Assembly (NCBI RefSeq): GCF_016808335.1
Contig: NC_053147.1
Span: 21,686,913-21,750,912, forward strand
Direction of reading: 5' to 3'
DNA: 64,000 bases
Origin: Panicum virgatum
Taxonomy: Eukaryota > Streptophyta > Magnoliopsida > Poales > Poaceae
In this document: positions 34,863 to 46,515 of the stretch, one piece after another
Position numbering within the stretch: position 1 is the first letter of the stretch
Layout: each line of letters opens with the position of its first letter
Made by a program: the position numbers and the translations under genes
Notes under the pieces: model-generated
The model's database searches: none
What the model saw: the letters and a program-made list of their open reading frames with translations, nothing else
Told to the model about the DNA's origin: nothing

Positions 34863-35306
34863 AAGACTTTTTCTTGATTTTGCTTTTTCTAATCTGAGTC
34901 TTGAATGAAATCCAAATATTCTTGAGATATGAACTGAATAGCACTTGTTTGAGCTTCCAAGAACCTGAGTGACCAATGTGTGCATCCATTTTTGATTGAC
35001 CATGTTCATGCTCAAGTTACTTGGCCTTAACCCCTCTTAATAGTGCGACCTCTACAAAACTATAAAACATATACTAACCTAAGTGTCCTTCTCAACCTTG
35101 CGACACTTAGGACTAGAAAGATCCTTAGTTTTGTTATATACTTGAGTTGAATACCGAGATCGCTTTTTTGAATAATGAAATTTAGGGGCCTCTTTAACAT
35201 ATGATCCAATGAGTGATAAGATTAAATTAAGCTGCACAAACTCATTAGTCACAATAATGGTTGTCATTAATCACCGAAACATACCTTGAGTGCCTAGATG
35301 CTTTCA

Positions 35307-35321
35307 ATCTCCCCCTTTTTG
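35307..35321 (-). other. Polypurine tract next to the 3' LTR
   Basis: On the minus strand AAAAAGGGGGAGAT directly precedes the LTR. This is the primer site for plus-strand synthesis and confirms the element's orientation. Confidence 0.8.
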
Positions 35322-35603
35322 GTGATTGATGACAACACAAATAATAACTTAAACGAGTAAAGCAAGAAAGGTTAACGCGCAAAAAGAAAAGCATCCATAG
35401 ACATGTCATAAAGAGCAACACGCACAAGAGTCAAATATACATGTCCATGAACCAAAAACCAATGAAGATACACCAATCAAGTCCTAGCATCTACGAGCAC
35501 TCTGCTAGCTCTACCCTCCCCCTGACTCCAAGTCCTCTGTGACTCCCCCTAACTCTCTCCCCCTTTGGCATCAAAGCACCAAAAAGGCGAGCTACGGGTC
35601 CTG

Positions 35604-36596
35604 CTATCGCGGCATGGCAAGGAAGCGGTCCAGGTCGCTGTCGTCGTCATCGGACGGAGAACCCTTGGTGACGGACGGAAGCTGCGGGTCCGAGCTGACT
35701 GGAGGTGTGGCTGCCGTGGAGGCTCTCGTGCTGGCACTGCCTGGGAGAGGATCCGTAGAAGTCGTAATCGGGGCAGCAGAAGAGGTGTCAGCATCTGAAG
35801 ACGTAACTGCTGAGGCTGCTGGCTGCGTCAACTGTGGAAGTAGGGACTCCTCTCCTCCCCCCTCTGAAGGTAGTGTCTGTGGTACGATGGGGAGGGCGAC
35901 TGACTGAACCGCTGACGGTGAGTCCTAAAAAAGCGTAGTCGCTGGCAGTGGCGAGAAGATCTGACGACTGGTAGACCCAAGAAGTGCGGACAACGAGAAT
36001 GTGGTCTCTGGTGTCGTCGAAGAAGCTGGAGCTGCAGTAGAGGCTGGAGCTGGAGTGACTGTAAGTGTAGGTGCTCCCATACCTTGAAGACCTGGCTGCT
36101 GCGGGGCTAGTCCGGAGTGAGAGTATAGCTGTGTAATCATGCCGAACATAGCCATCATGCCCTGCTACATCTGCTGAAACTGAGCGTCTGTCCTCTGAGT
36201 AACTCTGTCAAGTAGGCCAACAAACCGCTCCTCAGATGCAGCGCGCTCTAGAGCAGCCTCCCTCTGGATGGCAGTGAGCCAGGCCTCTATCGCGAGCCGA
36301 TCCTCTCTCTGCTGACTGACTAGCTGCTGGAGTAGAGAGGTGAGTTCGGACGGCTGAGTCACCTAAGACTCGGAGACAGTAGTGACTGCTGGCTCAACCG
36401 GCTCTCTGGATCCTCCTGCCTCGTGATCGTGAGTAGCTGGTGCAGGAGGGAAGTACTCATCGTTCTCAGAGGAGTCAGTCTCGATGTCTGACCAGTGGAT
36501 CTCGCCGTCTCCTCCGGGAAGCTGTGCCTCTGCCTCAAGTAGTGCCTCATCCTCCTCGGCCACTCGGGCCTGAATCTCTGCCGGTAACTGTGCCAT
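35604..36596 (-). pseudogene. C-terminal part of the copia third ORF, broken
   Basis: Minus-strand reading starts in an acidic region (MAQLPAEIQARVAEEDEALL), passes a coiled-coil-like segment (LLQQLVSQQREDRLAIEAWL) and a Gln/Pro/Ser/Thr-rich stretch, and ends DSDLDRFLAMPR. It is crossed by three or more in-frame stops. It is separated from its N-terminal part by the nested element at 36597-39900. The function of this post-pol ORF in SIRE-type elements is not settled; I infer the relation from position and continuity. Confidence 0.6.
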
Positions 36597-37663
36597 TGTT
36601 GACGCTCCTTAGCGCCCGGATTTGTATACCGCAAGCGCACGGTTTGTGTAGCTTTTCCCTTAGAGTATTCCCCCCAAGATTTATCAATCCGTGGATCGAC
36701 AAAGAACTACCTAAGGTTTTCCATCTAATCTAATGGATCTATCCTAACATGAAGCATTGATTGCATATAAAGGGTAAACCTTTAATAGATATGAGTGATA
36801 TGTAAAGGTTGATCTCATCCATGAATATAGGCTTAATCATAGCAAAACCAAAGATATGACTAGGCCTATCGTCATCTAGTTGTAGTTCAAGCTAATGAGC
36901 AAATAAATCATGCATCTCAATCAAAAGCATATTTAAACTCAAAATCTCCAATCCGATCCCTCGATACTCCGCCTACTCTGTGGAGACGGCCTGTCACGAT
37001 GCCCCCCTTTTGAACGAAATACCCTGAAGCAAGTCGAACCCCCTTTGGTAGTTCCGTCATGAACCTCTAGCCACCATGACTACAAGATCATGCTAAGCGA
37101 TCTATCTCGATAATAGATCTAGGATGAAGAAAACCCAAAGAGAAGAACGAAATCGAAAGAGAGAACATGATCGCTAATAGATTCGGAAGACATGATTATC
37201 ATTACTCACATAATAGATTTGTTTGGATCATCACCACTTTGGACGTCGTTATTTTGGAGATATCTTCGAGGAAAGGATAGGATAGGAAATCCTTCCTTAA
37301 ATCTTCATTTGCTTTGCTTAATCCCGAAGTATCTTGATCTCATCTTCATGGGCTCGGTCCTTTGGTCTCTCTTGGAGGATGGATGTGCGTGAATGGGCTT
37401 CAAATCAACATGGGCTTTGGTCCTTCCTTTGGGCTTTGGCCTTCGTCTTTCTCCGTGTTAGCGCTCGATCACGGGCCTCGTCATTTCATGCTCCAAAATA
37501 GGCCAAAAACCTGCAAAAACAAAGTTCCTCCAAAATATATGTGCAAGTGCGAAAACGACCAATAATTGGGCCGGGGTTAGGACGGTTAGTGATTTTGATA
37601 TTAAATTCATGCCATTATTAAGGATAAACAAGGGATAAAGTGGGTACTTAAGGAGCGCCAACA
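36597..37663 (-). repeat. LTR of a nested second retroelement
   Basis: 1067 bp with TGTTGACGCTCCTTA at one end and TAAGGAGCGCCAACA at the other, inverted termini matching 14 of 15. On the minus strand it is preceded by a G-run tract (catggggggaa, 37664-37674), so it is the 3' LTR of an element in minus orientation. Confidence 0.8.
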
Positions 37664-39900
37664 TTCCCCCCATGCTTAAACCTTGCTCGTCCTTGAGTAA
37701 GTCCAGGAGCTTTGCTTATAAAGAAATCAGCATTGCCCCTCAATGTCCTCTCTGCACTTAGTCATACAAAACAAGACATATTGCTCTCTCAAGTATTTAG
37801 CATTTAAGTTCATGTTGTGACCAGCTACTTTTTCATTATGGAAGATAGACTAGTAATTAAAGAACAAGCCACAATTATAAATAAATGCAATGCTCTTAGA
37901 CTTAAGCAAACTTCAAACATTTACCTTGTTTCATCGTGAAGAGTTTTCAAAAGAATGCATATCAAACATAAGTGAGGTTCTCTTGCAAAAGATCATGGAA
38001 ATACTCATTTCATCAAGTCGCTCAAGCCTACATTAGATTGTCTTCAACCTATTCTACTCATATGTAAAAGTGGAAGGCTTATGTGGAGCTTGGTAGGTAA
38101 AAACAATTCTAGCAAAATATTATATCTGAAATATTGTCAAACTAAGAGAGAGATCTATTGGATTTACTGAGACTAGTCAAAAGGCCATTGGAAAATAATG
38201 TTGGAGAGGAAGAAAGATGAAACACGCACATTTACATAGGTGGACATGTGCAAGTGACAAATGGATGATCCCGAGACACAAATGAAGTTCTCGTTATCGG
38301 ATTGCACATGGTTGGAAGATTTGAGTATGGAATAATTCTGCAAAATGACTTGGAAAATTAATGAAGCCAAAAAGAACTAAGGAGTATTTTATTCTTCTTT
38401 TTTTTCATTTTTCTATTTTTCTCTTTCTTTTTTTTCTTTATTTTTGCTCCTTAGAACTTTTGATAGCATAGAATACTTACCCAACCATCCCCCATGCTTG
38501 AACGAATGCTCGTCCTCGAGTATGAATAGTGGGAGAAACAACTAGCTAGGGTAAGTATCTCAAATTCACCTTCTTCTTCGTAGAACCTCTTGAATCTCCG
38601 GAAAGCCTTATCTCCCAAAATTTTTCTTTATATGGTGCCCTTGATTCTTTTGATTCCGTCGAAATGATAATCCATACTCAAATTTGGTTGTGGTCAAGGA
38701 GGTAATCACAAAAAAATATTTTTGGTTTACGGTGGATATCCAGTGAGGTTTGCAAAATTTCTGAAGTAGAAACTCACAATGCATGGATAAATAGGCTAGC
38801 AAAAGAAGGTTACACAAAAAGAACGGAATGACCAGCTTCTTAGTCTCATACCAAAGAAATCAATTTTAATCCAACTCATCAAAATATATGTTTGCAATCT
38901 AAAGGTTTCATCATGAAAGAATATGTGTGTATAGGCTTTGGTAGGTAGAACTTTGCAAGAGATTCACAAATGTAGATAGCATAGGAATTAAGTTTTCAAA
39001 TTAAACAATCACAAGGTGTAAGGTCATCGGTAGACTTAAATCAAAGAGCAACATAGAATATGTGGGTTTAGAATTTAGTCATTTAACCTCCACAAATAAA
39101 AAAGCCGGTATTTAATCATTTTAATTCCATTTAATTGAGAGCAAATGGTCAAGTCATATACAACATAGCGTAGGTAAAACAAAACAGCAACTTTCATCAT
39201 TTTTCCATAAGCATAAGGCATTGCCAAAATGTATCAATGTGGTGAGCTCAAAGTGATGGTGATCCTACACTTATTGAAAACAAAAAAAATACTAGGTTGT
39301 ACTCCTAGTAGCCATGTTATTATAGGGAGAGATATACAAAGGTTGCATCTTTGGTTGAAGGCATATATGTACAAGCATTTAGAAAAAGAGAGAGTTGAGG
39401 AAGAATTACCGTCCTTCTCGATGCTCGTAATGAAGTGTAGCGCGGCCTCCCCATACTTAAGCATTGTGCTAAGCATGGAAGAAGAATCATGAGCATCTTG
39501 TGGCAACCGTGATTATCTTACCCCATGAGATCTTTCTTCCTTGTCCACGAAATCCTCCCCCATGCTTAGCATGATGCTAGGCATGGAAGGAGAAGATGGA
39601 CCATCTTGAAATTCTTGAAGTCCTTCCCTCATGTGTATGAATATTATCTTCAATGTGTCTTCACCTTTGTTGCCTCAATTTCCTTCAACTTCTTCTTGTA
39701 CTAACTCATGGTCCCAATCCTTGCTTCTCATCGTCGTCGCCTCCTTCAATTCCTCGTTGTCCCATTGCTGCCTCATCTTCACGAATTTTTCTTTCAATTT
39801 CCAGAACAGAACCTGTACTGAAACATTGCTCCATTGCGAAGTGCATGAATTTTGCTTTCCAACAAGTCCTTATTCGCCCAAAATTGATTCCGAACAAGAG
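37664..39900 (-). mobile_element. Interior of the nested retroelement, truncated
   Basis: 2.2 kb with ccccatgctt-type words (37670, 38491, 39556), T-rich tracts (38391-38440) and no intact coding region. It ends abruptly at 39900 where the host ORF resumes. No second LTR is present, so the right half of the nested element was lost, together with part of the host ORF. Confidence 0.65.
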
Positions 39901-40141
39901 AGTCCCCGTAGACTCTCTCGTGCAGGGAGACATCGACCAAGTCGACTCCAAGGATTCCTGCAATCGTCGCCCTCGTCAAACCAAAGACCTGGCCTCCAAA
40001 CATGAAATGCACGGCTCTGCGCTCGGGAGCAATCCAGGCTGTGGCATAGTGAAAGGACCTTGATGTCGCCTAGGGGGGGTGAATAGGCGCACCTACAAAT
40101 TTTCACTCAAACACAGCGGATAAAATTGACTGTCTGCCAAA

Positions 40142-40238
40142 CCCGGAACTTCCGGGTTTCAAATCCGGAACTTCCGGATTTGTGCTAGACAGTAGGTGAA
40201 CTCGGAACTTCCGGGTTTGTCTATCCGGAACTTCCGAG
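40142..40238. repeat. CCGGAACTTCCGG palindromes, cluster 1
   Basis: Four copies centred near 40149, 40171, 40208 and 40231, each an odd palindrome GGAACTTCC with C/G flanks. On the element's own strand they lie downstream of the TATA-like word, in the R/U5 part. Confidence 0.85.
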
Positions 40239-40959
40239 TTCACTCAGAACAGAGTGAACACAATAAAAGTAGTGCTAATAAATGAATGTAAATTCAAACC
40301 CCAATTGTAGAGTCTGCTCAGAGAAGTTCCTTGAGCAGGTTCACGTAGATCCTGCACATACGAAACAACAATATCTCCAAGACACAAGTGTCTAATGGAG
40401 AGCTCCATAAATCCACAAAACAAATGAAAATGCAACGAACACAAGGATTTGTTTTACCGAAGTTCAGATTCACCCCGTGCACCCACGTTTGAATCCTAGT
40501 CTCCGTTGAGGAAGCTTATATCGACCCCAAGGTAAAGCTATTTCCTCCTTCCACTATATGACCATGCGCCCTTGTGGCACAAGATCGGTGCTGCAACAAA
40601 CTTGCCGCTGCTCACCACAATCCTTGGGAGCTAACCGGCGACGCCTAGCCGTCTAGGAGGCTTCACCTCCAAGAGTAACAAATGCGAATCACACAAATCA
40701 CGGCTAATCTCAAGTGCTCAAGGTTTGCTGTGCTCTCTAGTGCTCTCGAGCATTCACTCTCTCAACCCAACTCAAGGATATACACTAATCACACAATCTC
40801 ACAAAGAGAGGTTGGGGAGAGCTCAACTATGGCTACCAAGTTTCTTGGGACGACCAGCAATCAACAGAATAGAGCTTGGAACAGCAGCCCACCAAGGAGG
40901 GGGCTAAGGGGTATAAATAGCCGGTCCCAACAAAACTAGCCGTTATGTGACAGTTAGAA

Positions 40960-41054
40960 CCCAGAACTTCCGGATTCTACAACCCGGAACCTCCGAGTTT
41001 TCAAACCAACTAGCCGTTAGTGCTACGTGTGCCAAATCCGGAACTTCCGGATTT
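40960..41054 (-). promoter_or_regulatory. CCGGAACTTCCGG palindromes, cluster 2
   Basis: Three copies (about 40960-40976, 40983-40998 and 41035-41054, the first two with a changed base), 40-134 bp upstream of the minus-strand TATA-like word at 40920-40911. This is the same place as the unrelated CGGTTTAACCG array in the outer LTR. Confidence 0.75.
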
Positions 41055-43544
41055 GCACTGGCAGCAAAGTTAAAATGTGCACGTGAGGCTTTTGTGTCTC
41101 TCTCAACTCACATGGGTTACTTGAGCACTGAGACTAAACCAAAGACCATTGTTATACATCCCTCTTGATAGTACGGCATACCTAAACTCAAGATCAAAGA
41201 TAAATTATATTTCAACTTCTTGAGCTTCTCTTTTTCATCCTATGCCGTGTGTTGATCAATCACAATCTGAGGTGTGCATCCAACTTGGCTTCTTTACTTT
41301 GAGCACATCTTCCTTGAGCTAGTGACCTTAAACCTTTATCTTTGAATGAAACCCACTTCTAGTTCAAGTCATCGTCTTCACAATAAGATTCTAGAAAGAT
41401 TGATACTTGCCAACATGAACACCACACATGACCAAGATTCTTCAAATTGAACCCAAAGAACGTTTCGTCACCCTAGCATTGGTTCCTCGGTACAACCACA
41501 ATTGCCCTTCTCCAAGCTTAGTACCTAGAAACCCATTCCCGAATTCCAACTCTTCATCCTTGCATCACATATAACTTCATGTAGGCTTGTATCACATTTA
41601 ACTTACAATGAAATCTATTTTGATCCTCAAGCTATTTTTCTTCTTCTAATGAATAATGCTTCTCAATGTGAAATTCTCCTTGTCTCTTAGAATTCTTGGA
41701 CTTGATCATTATCGGTTTTCTTGCTCATGCCAAACATTTGCTTACATAGCCTCTAGAAACTCGCCTTTCGATCCCATCCATTTATTCTCAAGAGCCCTCT
41801 TGAACTCACATTGATTTTTATATTATAATGAAAACCATTTATTTCATACTTGCTTGATCATCAAATATCACTTGCAATTCTTATGACAATTTTTCTAATA
41901 TATGAGACTATGCATAAGCATACAACCTTATCTCATTCTCAATACCTTGACTTGTCATTTTGAGTACCACATACTTCAACAAGCTTCATTTAGATATGGG
42001 AGTGAATTCTTCATCAATAACACATATCCCAATTCACACAATACTCATTGCTTGTTATCATTCTCATACTAGATCATGTCGTTGCATTCATCTTGTCATA
42101 TGAGTTTTGTCTTGAACATTGATACATTTCATCGCAGACATAACAAAAATGATAATCAATTTCTGCTCATATACTCAACAAGATGGTTAGTCCTTTAATC
42201 GTGGTGTTAATCAATCCACCAAAACACACTAGAGGCTTAGATGCACTTTCACATAGAACACTCGGATCCAGTCCTTAATGTACCTGTTCTGCCCCATCTC
42301 AAACAGTCTAGGCAGCCCTCTGAAGTGAGAAAAGTGCTCTCTGACATCTGCCCCTCCTGCTGTTGTCCTCAGAGAGACCCAGTCAAGCACACGGCGAGGG
42401 AAGATCTGGTGGCCCCTCCTCTGATAGGTCTCGTAAAAACTGGCCTGCAACAAGGTCCAGAACCTCCTGTCAACACGGCTGTCACGGCCAACAGGGAACC
42501 AATCCTCCTCCTTAACGTTCCACCTGAGCCTCTTGACCTTAGCCGCATTGGCTCTAGTCAAGTTCTTGAGCAGGACCCCTGGCTCCAGACGCACAACCGT
42601 GTCCATATGAAACACTGCGCGCTCGGCCTCTAGGGCCTCGGCTCTGCGTGCTGCTGCTGCTGCGGCGGACCACCGAGGTGGCTGAGGCTGGTGTCCACCT
42701 CGTGTCCTAGGTCCGGTGCGACGCACGGTCGCTGGTGACTCTTCTGCCGCTGCTGACGTCTGCCGAGTGCGGCCAGAACGTCGTGGAGTAAGAGAACTCT
42801 GCCCCTCTGACTCAGCTGACGGCTCCCCCTCAGACGAATCTCTCTCTGTCTACTGTGCCGTGGCCCTGGTGGCCTTGCCTACTCTGCCTCTACCTCTGCT
42901 CCTGCTGGGCTGCTCCCTGATCCGGAGCAAATGAGGACGCCCCGAAGCCTGCTCCTCGGCGGCCTTGGCCACCATCTCGGCCCTCTCGGCCTCCCTCTCT
43001 GCACGTTCCGCTTGTGGACCGGCTGCTCAACGACAACTTCCTTCCCCTTTCTCTTCTCACGACCCATCTCGGTGGCGTGAGCACGAACGATGCATGGCAG
43101 GGTTTGCGGAGTGGGAGTGGTGAAACGCGGCACGGCGGTGACGCAAGATGCGTGGAGCGGGCTACGCGATGCGTGAATGGCGCATGTGGCGTAGAGCGGC
43201 GGAGTGGAGCGGCGGAGTGAAGGTGCAGGTGGTGTGGAAGAGGTGCAGGCGGCACGGGCGGCGCAAAGCAGCGGCGTGGGCGTCGTGGAAGGCGCGGGTG
43301 GCACGCTAACGGCACTGCAGAAGTGTGCGCGCTGCGGAGGCAGCCGGAGGCGGCGCAGGTGAGCGACGGGTGCAGGCGAGCGCGGCGGCCGTGGACTGGC
43401 GACAGCGTAGGCGCGGGTTGGCGCTGGAGGAGCGGCGGCGGCGCTGGAGTACGTGGAGACGAGACTGAAATGGGCGGAAGTGAAGCCGGCGGCACGGGCA
43501 AGAGAGATATGACATATGGGCCCCCGCGATTTTCTATAACACCG

Positions 43545-43860
43545 GTCGATCCGACGCTTAGGTTTTGAACACCGGTTGATTGCGTCGGTTCAGTTTACCT
43601 GAGACTCCAGCAAATCTGCATCTGAACACCGGTTGAACCAATGATGTGAAGTTTGAACTCGCCGGTTGAACACTGAAATCATCGGTTGATTGCTAGGTCA
43701 GAACTGTGTTATGTTCACCGGTTGATCCGATGCTGTGAAATTTGCATACGACGGTTGAATGCCTGGATTTGACTGAGCTGAGACGGAACTTAGTAACGCA
43801 GATTAAACCGATGGTGAAGATCCATTAAACGTCGGTTTAACCGGTGAACCCGAAAACCTT
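43545..43860 (-). promoter_or_regulatory. Internal palindrome array upstream of the third ORF
   Basis: About eight CACCGGTTGAWCCGATG-type words lie between the end of pol and the start of the third ORF. On the minus strand they are followed by a TATA-like word (TTATAGAAAA, about 43540-43531) and then the ORF start at 43067. The words are of the same type as those in the element's LTR U3. Confidence 0.65.
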
Positions 43861-44589
43861 CACTCAGCTCACTCTTCTATGCTAAGTCCAATAAACTTAT
43901 AAAATTCAACTAAACTCAAGTTAATGGACTTGCATAGGCGACTTTATCCCTCAAAATATTTAGGATAGCATACAAGCCTAATAGTTTTTCTTTTCAAACA
44001 CAAAGAAAAGCCGCGAAGTGAGACAAAGTGCCAAATAAAATATATGAGCCATGTTATAGGAATATTGAAGATAGAGAGCATCAAACTCATCATGACATGA
44101 CTCACTAGGTAATAACACACCTAACACTTTGCTCTATTCACTTCTCATGAATTGAGATCTTGCACATGAAACAAGTCTCATTTTCATCAAGTGATCTCCT
44201 TTGTGACCCTTATACATGCAATGATGGTGCAAGCTATAACCACATGCGAGAGAAAGGTAAACATGAAGTGCACATCTATATGACAAGAAATGCATAACAA
44301 TAATTTAAGTTCTACTTGTCAAGTTTGAACCCATGGGAAGCTTCTTCATGATGAGCCTTTCTACAAGCCTAGAGGAAAACAAGTGAAACACCACCTCTAG
44401 CTAAACCCATGCTCATCACTATCTTACCATGATTAGACAAGTGTCCTATAAAAATGTATGCATTTTATATGGCATAGCAACTTTACATGACATTTGCCGC
44501 ATCTAAAACATTTAGCTCATTTCTTAACCTAACAAAGGTACTCTCGTCTAAAGGTTTTGTGAAAATATCCGCCAATTGCTCCTCAGATC

Positions 44590-45924
44590 TCACACCTTGA
44601 AGAGATATGTCACCTTTAGCTTCGTGATCACGCAAGAAGTGATGGCGAATATCAATGTGCTTTGTGCGAGAGTGTTGAACCGGATTTTTGGCAATTTTAC
44701 GGCACTTTCATTATCACAAAGGAGTGGAATCCTATCTAGTTTTACACCAAAGTCCAAAAGGGTTTGCTTCATGTATAGGATTTGGGCACAACATGCACCG
44801 GCCGCTATATATTCTACTTCCGCGGTGGACAAGGCCACGGAATTTTGCTTCTTACTTGACCAAGAAACTAGAGAACGCCTAAGCAAATGGCAACCCCCGG
44901 AGGTACTCTTGCGATCCACACGGCTTCCGGCAAAATCCGAGTCCGAGTATCCCAAGAGATCTAAGCTAGTGCCCTTGGGGTACCACAAGCCTATGCTTGG
45001 GGTGTGCTTGAGATATCGAAGGATCCTATTCACAGCCGAGAGGTGTGATTCCTTTGGATATGCTTGAAAGCGGGCACACAAGCACACACTAAACATTATA
45101 TCGGGCCTAGATGCGGTAAGGTAAAGCAAAGACCCTATCATAGAACGATAGAGGGATTGATCAACCAGTTTACCGTCCACATCCAAGTCGAGATGCCCAT
45201 TGGTTGCCATGGGTGTCTTGATCGGCTTGCATTCATCCATCTTGAACTTCTTCAAGATATCTTTAGTATATTTTTCTTGACAGATGAATGTCCCTTCCTT
45301 CAATTGTTTGACCTGAAAACCAAGGAAGAAGGTCAATTCGTCGATCATGGACATCTCAAATTCCCTAGACATCATGGTAGCAAACTCATGGCTTAGTAAA
45401 TCATTAGTTGAGCCAAAGATAATATCGTCAATATAAATTTGACAAATGAAAAGATCCCCGTTGACGTCTTTTGTGAACAATGTGGTGTCCACCCTCCCGA
45501 TCTTGAAGCTTTGCATGATTAGGAAGTCACGAAGCCTCTCATAACAAGCCCTTGGAGCTTGTTTGAGCCCATAGAGTGCCTTGTGCAACCTATAAACATG
45601 ATTAGGATTACTCGGATCTTCAAACCCGGGAGGTTGCTCAATATAAACAAGTTCGTTAATAAAGCCATTTAAGAATGCACTTTTCACATCCATTTGATAT
45701 AATTTGATATTATGATGAGAAGAGTAAGCAAGAAGGATGCGGATAGCTTCAAGTCTTGCAACCGGAGCAAAAGTTTCACCAAAATCCAAACCTTCGACTT
45801 GAGAAAACCCTTTTGCCACAAGTCTTGCTTTATTGCGTACCACCACCCCATGTTCATCTTGCTTGTTTCGGAAGACCCACTTCGTGCCGATAATGTTCTT
45901 ATTTTTCGAAGGAGCTTCGAGGAC
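44590..45924 (-). pseudogene. Copia reverse transcriptase and RNase H
   Basis: The minus-strand frame (418 codons from 45846, extending up to a stop at 45925) begins with the copia RT word [20 protein letters not shown] and holds [10 protein letters not shown]. The catalytic box YIDDIIFGS is present (YVDD-type, both Asp kept). The RNase H part contains [18 protein letters not shown] and [20 protein letters not shown]. The C-terminus is shifted out of frame near 44680. The upstream stop replaces a Trp codon expected in NEVWVLEAP by comparison with the family. Confidence 0.9.
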
Positions 45925-46506
45925 CTAAACTTCATTACGGGTGAAGTTGTTCAATTCTTCTTGCATGGCAATCACCCAATCCGAGTCCTCAAGCACTTCC
46001 TCTATGCTAGTGGGTTCAATACAAGAAACAAACGAGTAATGTTCACAAAATGAAGCATACTTAGAATGAGTTCTTACTCCCTTGGAAGGACTACCAATGA
46101 TTTGATCAATTGGATGATCCTTGGAGATACGACCATGCTTCACTAGCGGTACATGCGTGGATGTTTGTTGAGGTGAATCATGGATGACTTGTGCTTGTGG
46201 TGGAACATTTTACTCTTCTTGTTCTTGCACTTGGGGTGTTGATGTTGGAACACTTTCTTGAGATTGTAGATCATCTTTTTCTTTATCTTCATCCACTTGG
46301 GGTGCCATGGAGGTGCTTGGTGTAGACGAGGAAGGTCCTCCCCCTTGATCATTGCCTTCATGCACCTCTTCCGGCTTGATATCCCCAATGGACATCTTCT
46401 TCAAAGCTTCTTCAATCTCCTCATCACCTACATTGTCATAGCCAATAACTTCCTCTTGGGAGCCGTTAGATTCATCAAACTACACATCACATGTTTCTTC
46501 AACTAA
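45925..46506 (-). pseudogene. Copia hinge between integrase and reverse transcriptase
   Basis: An acidic, Ser/Pro/Gln-rich linker (EEVHEGNDQGGGPSSSTPST) leads to the conserved pre-RT region with VLEDSDWVIAMQEELNNF. Stops near 46210 and 46486 break the frame. This is typical low-constraint spacer in copia polyproteins. Confidence 0.7.
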
Positions 46507-46515
46507 CCCGGAGGT

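Larger units (their letters stand above)
33719..35306 (-). repeat. 3' LTR of the copia element, complete
   Basis: 1588 bp from TGTAAGG to CTTTCA (plus-strand view). On the minus strand the U3 holds the palindrome array, then a TATA box (TATATATA, 34445-34438) and the leader and U5. 34523-35306 is repeated in the right-hand partial LTR. Confidence 0.9.
40050..42251 (-). mobile_element. Solo LTR of a related copia family
   Basis: 2202 bp, TGAAAGGACC...ACTTTCA, flanked by CATAG at 40045-40049 and 42252-42256. Its design parallels the outer LTR: a gggggggtgaat word near the left end, a TATA-like word (40911-40920) and TAGATGCACTTTCA at the right end. It is therefore a sister family in the same orientation. 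No interior or second LTR remains, so it formed by LTR-LTR recombination. Confidence 0.9.
39901..43067 (-). pseudogene. N-terminal part of the copia third ORF, split by a solo LTR
   Basis: On the minus strand an ATG at 43067 begins MGREKRKGKEVVVEQP. The frame then shifts near 43010, meets a stop near 42857, and reads through a basic region (KVKRLRWNVKEEDWFPVGRD) and a conserved helical region (HFRGLPRLFEMGQNRYIKDW) to 42252. The solo LTR interrupts here. The same frame resumes at 40049 with HFMFGGQVFGLTRATIAGIL and VSLHERVYGDS, ending at the nested-element junction (39900). The reading frame fits across the solo LTR once one copy of its CATAG duplication is discounted. It resembles the post-pol ORF of grass SIRE/Maximus-like elements; no role is proven. 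Confidence 0.7.

Noticed and set aside
40142..41054. Heat-shock elements in the solo LTR
   Set aside because: The palindrome is GAAcTTC with one base between half-sites; a heat-shock element needs two (GAAnnTTC).
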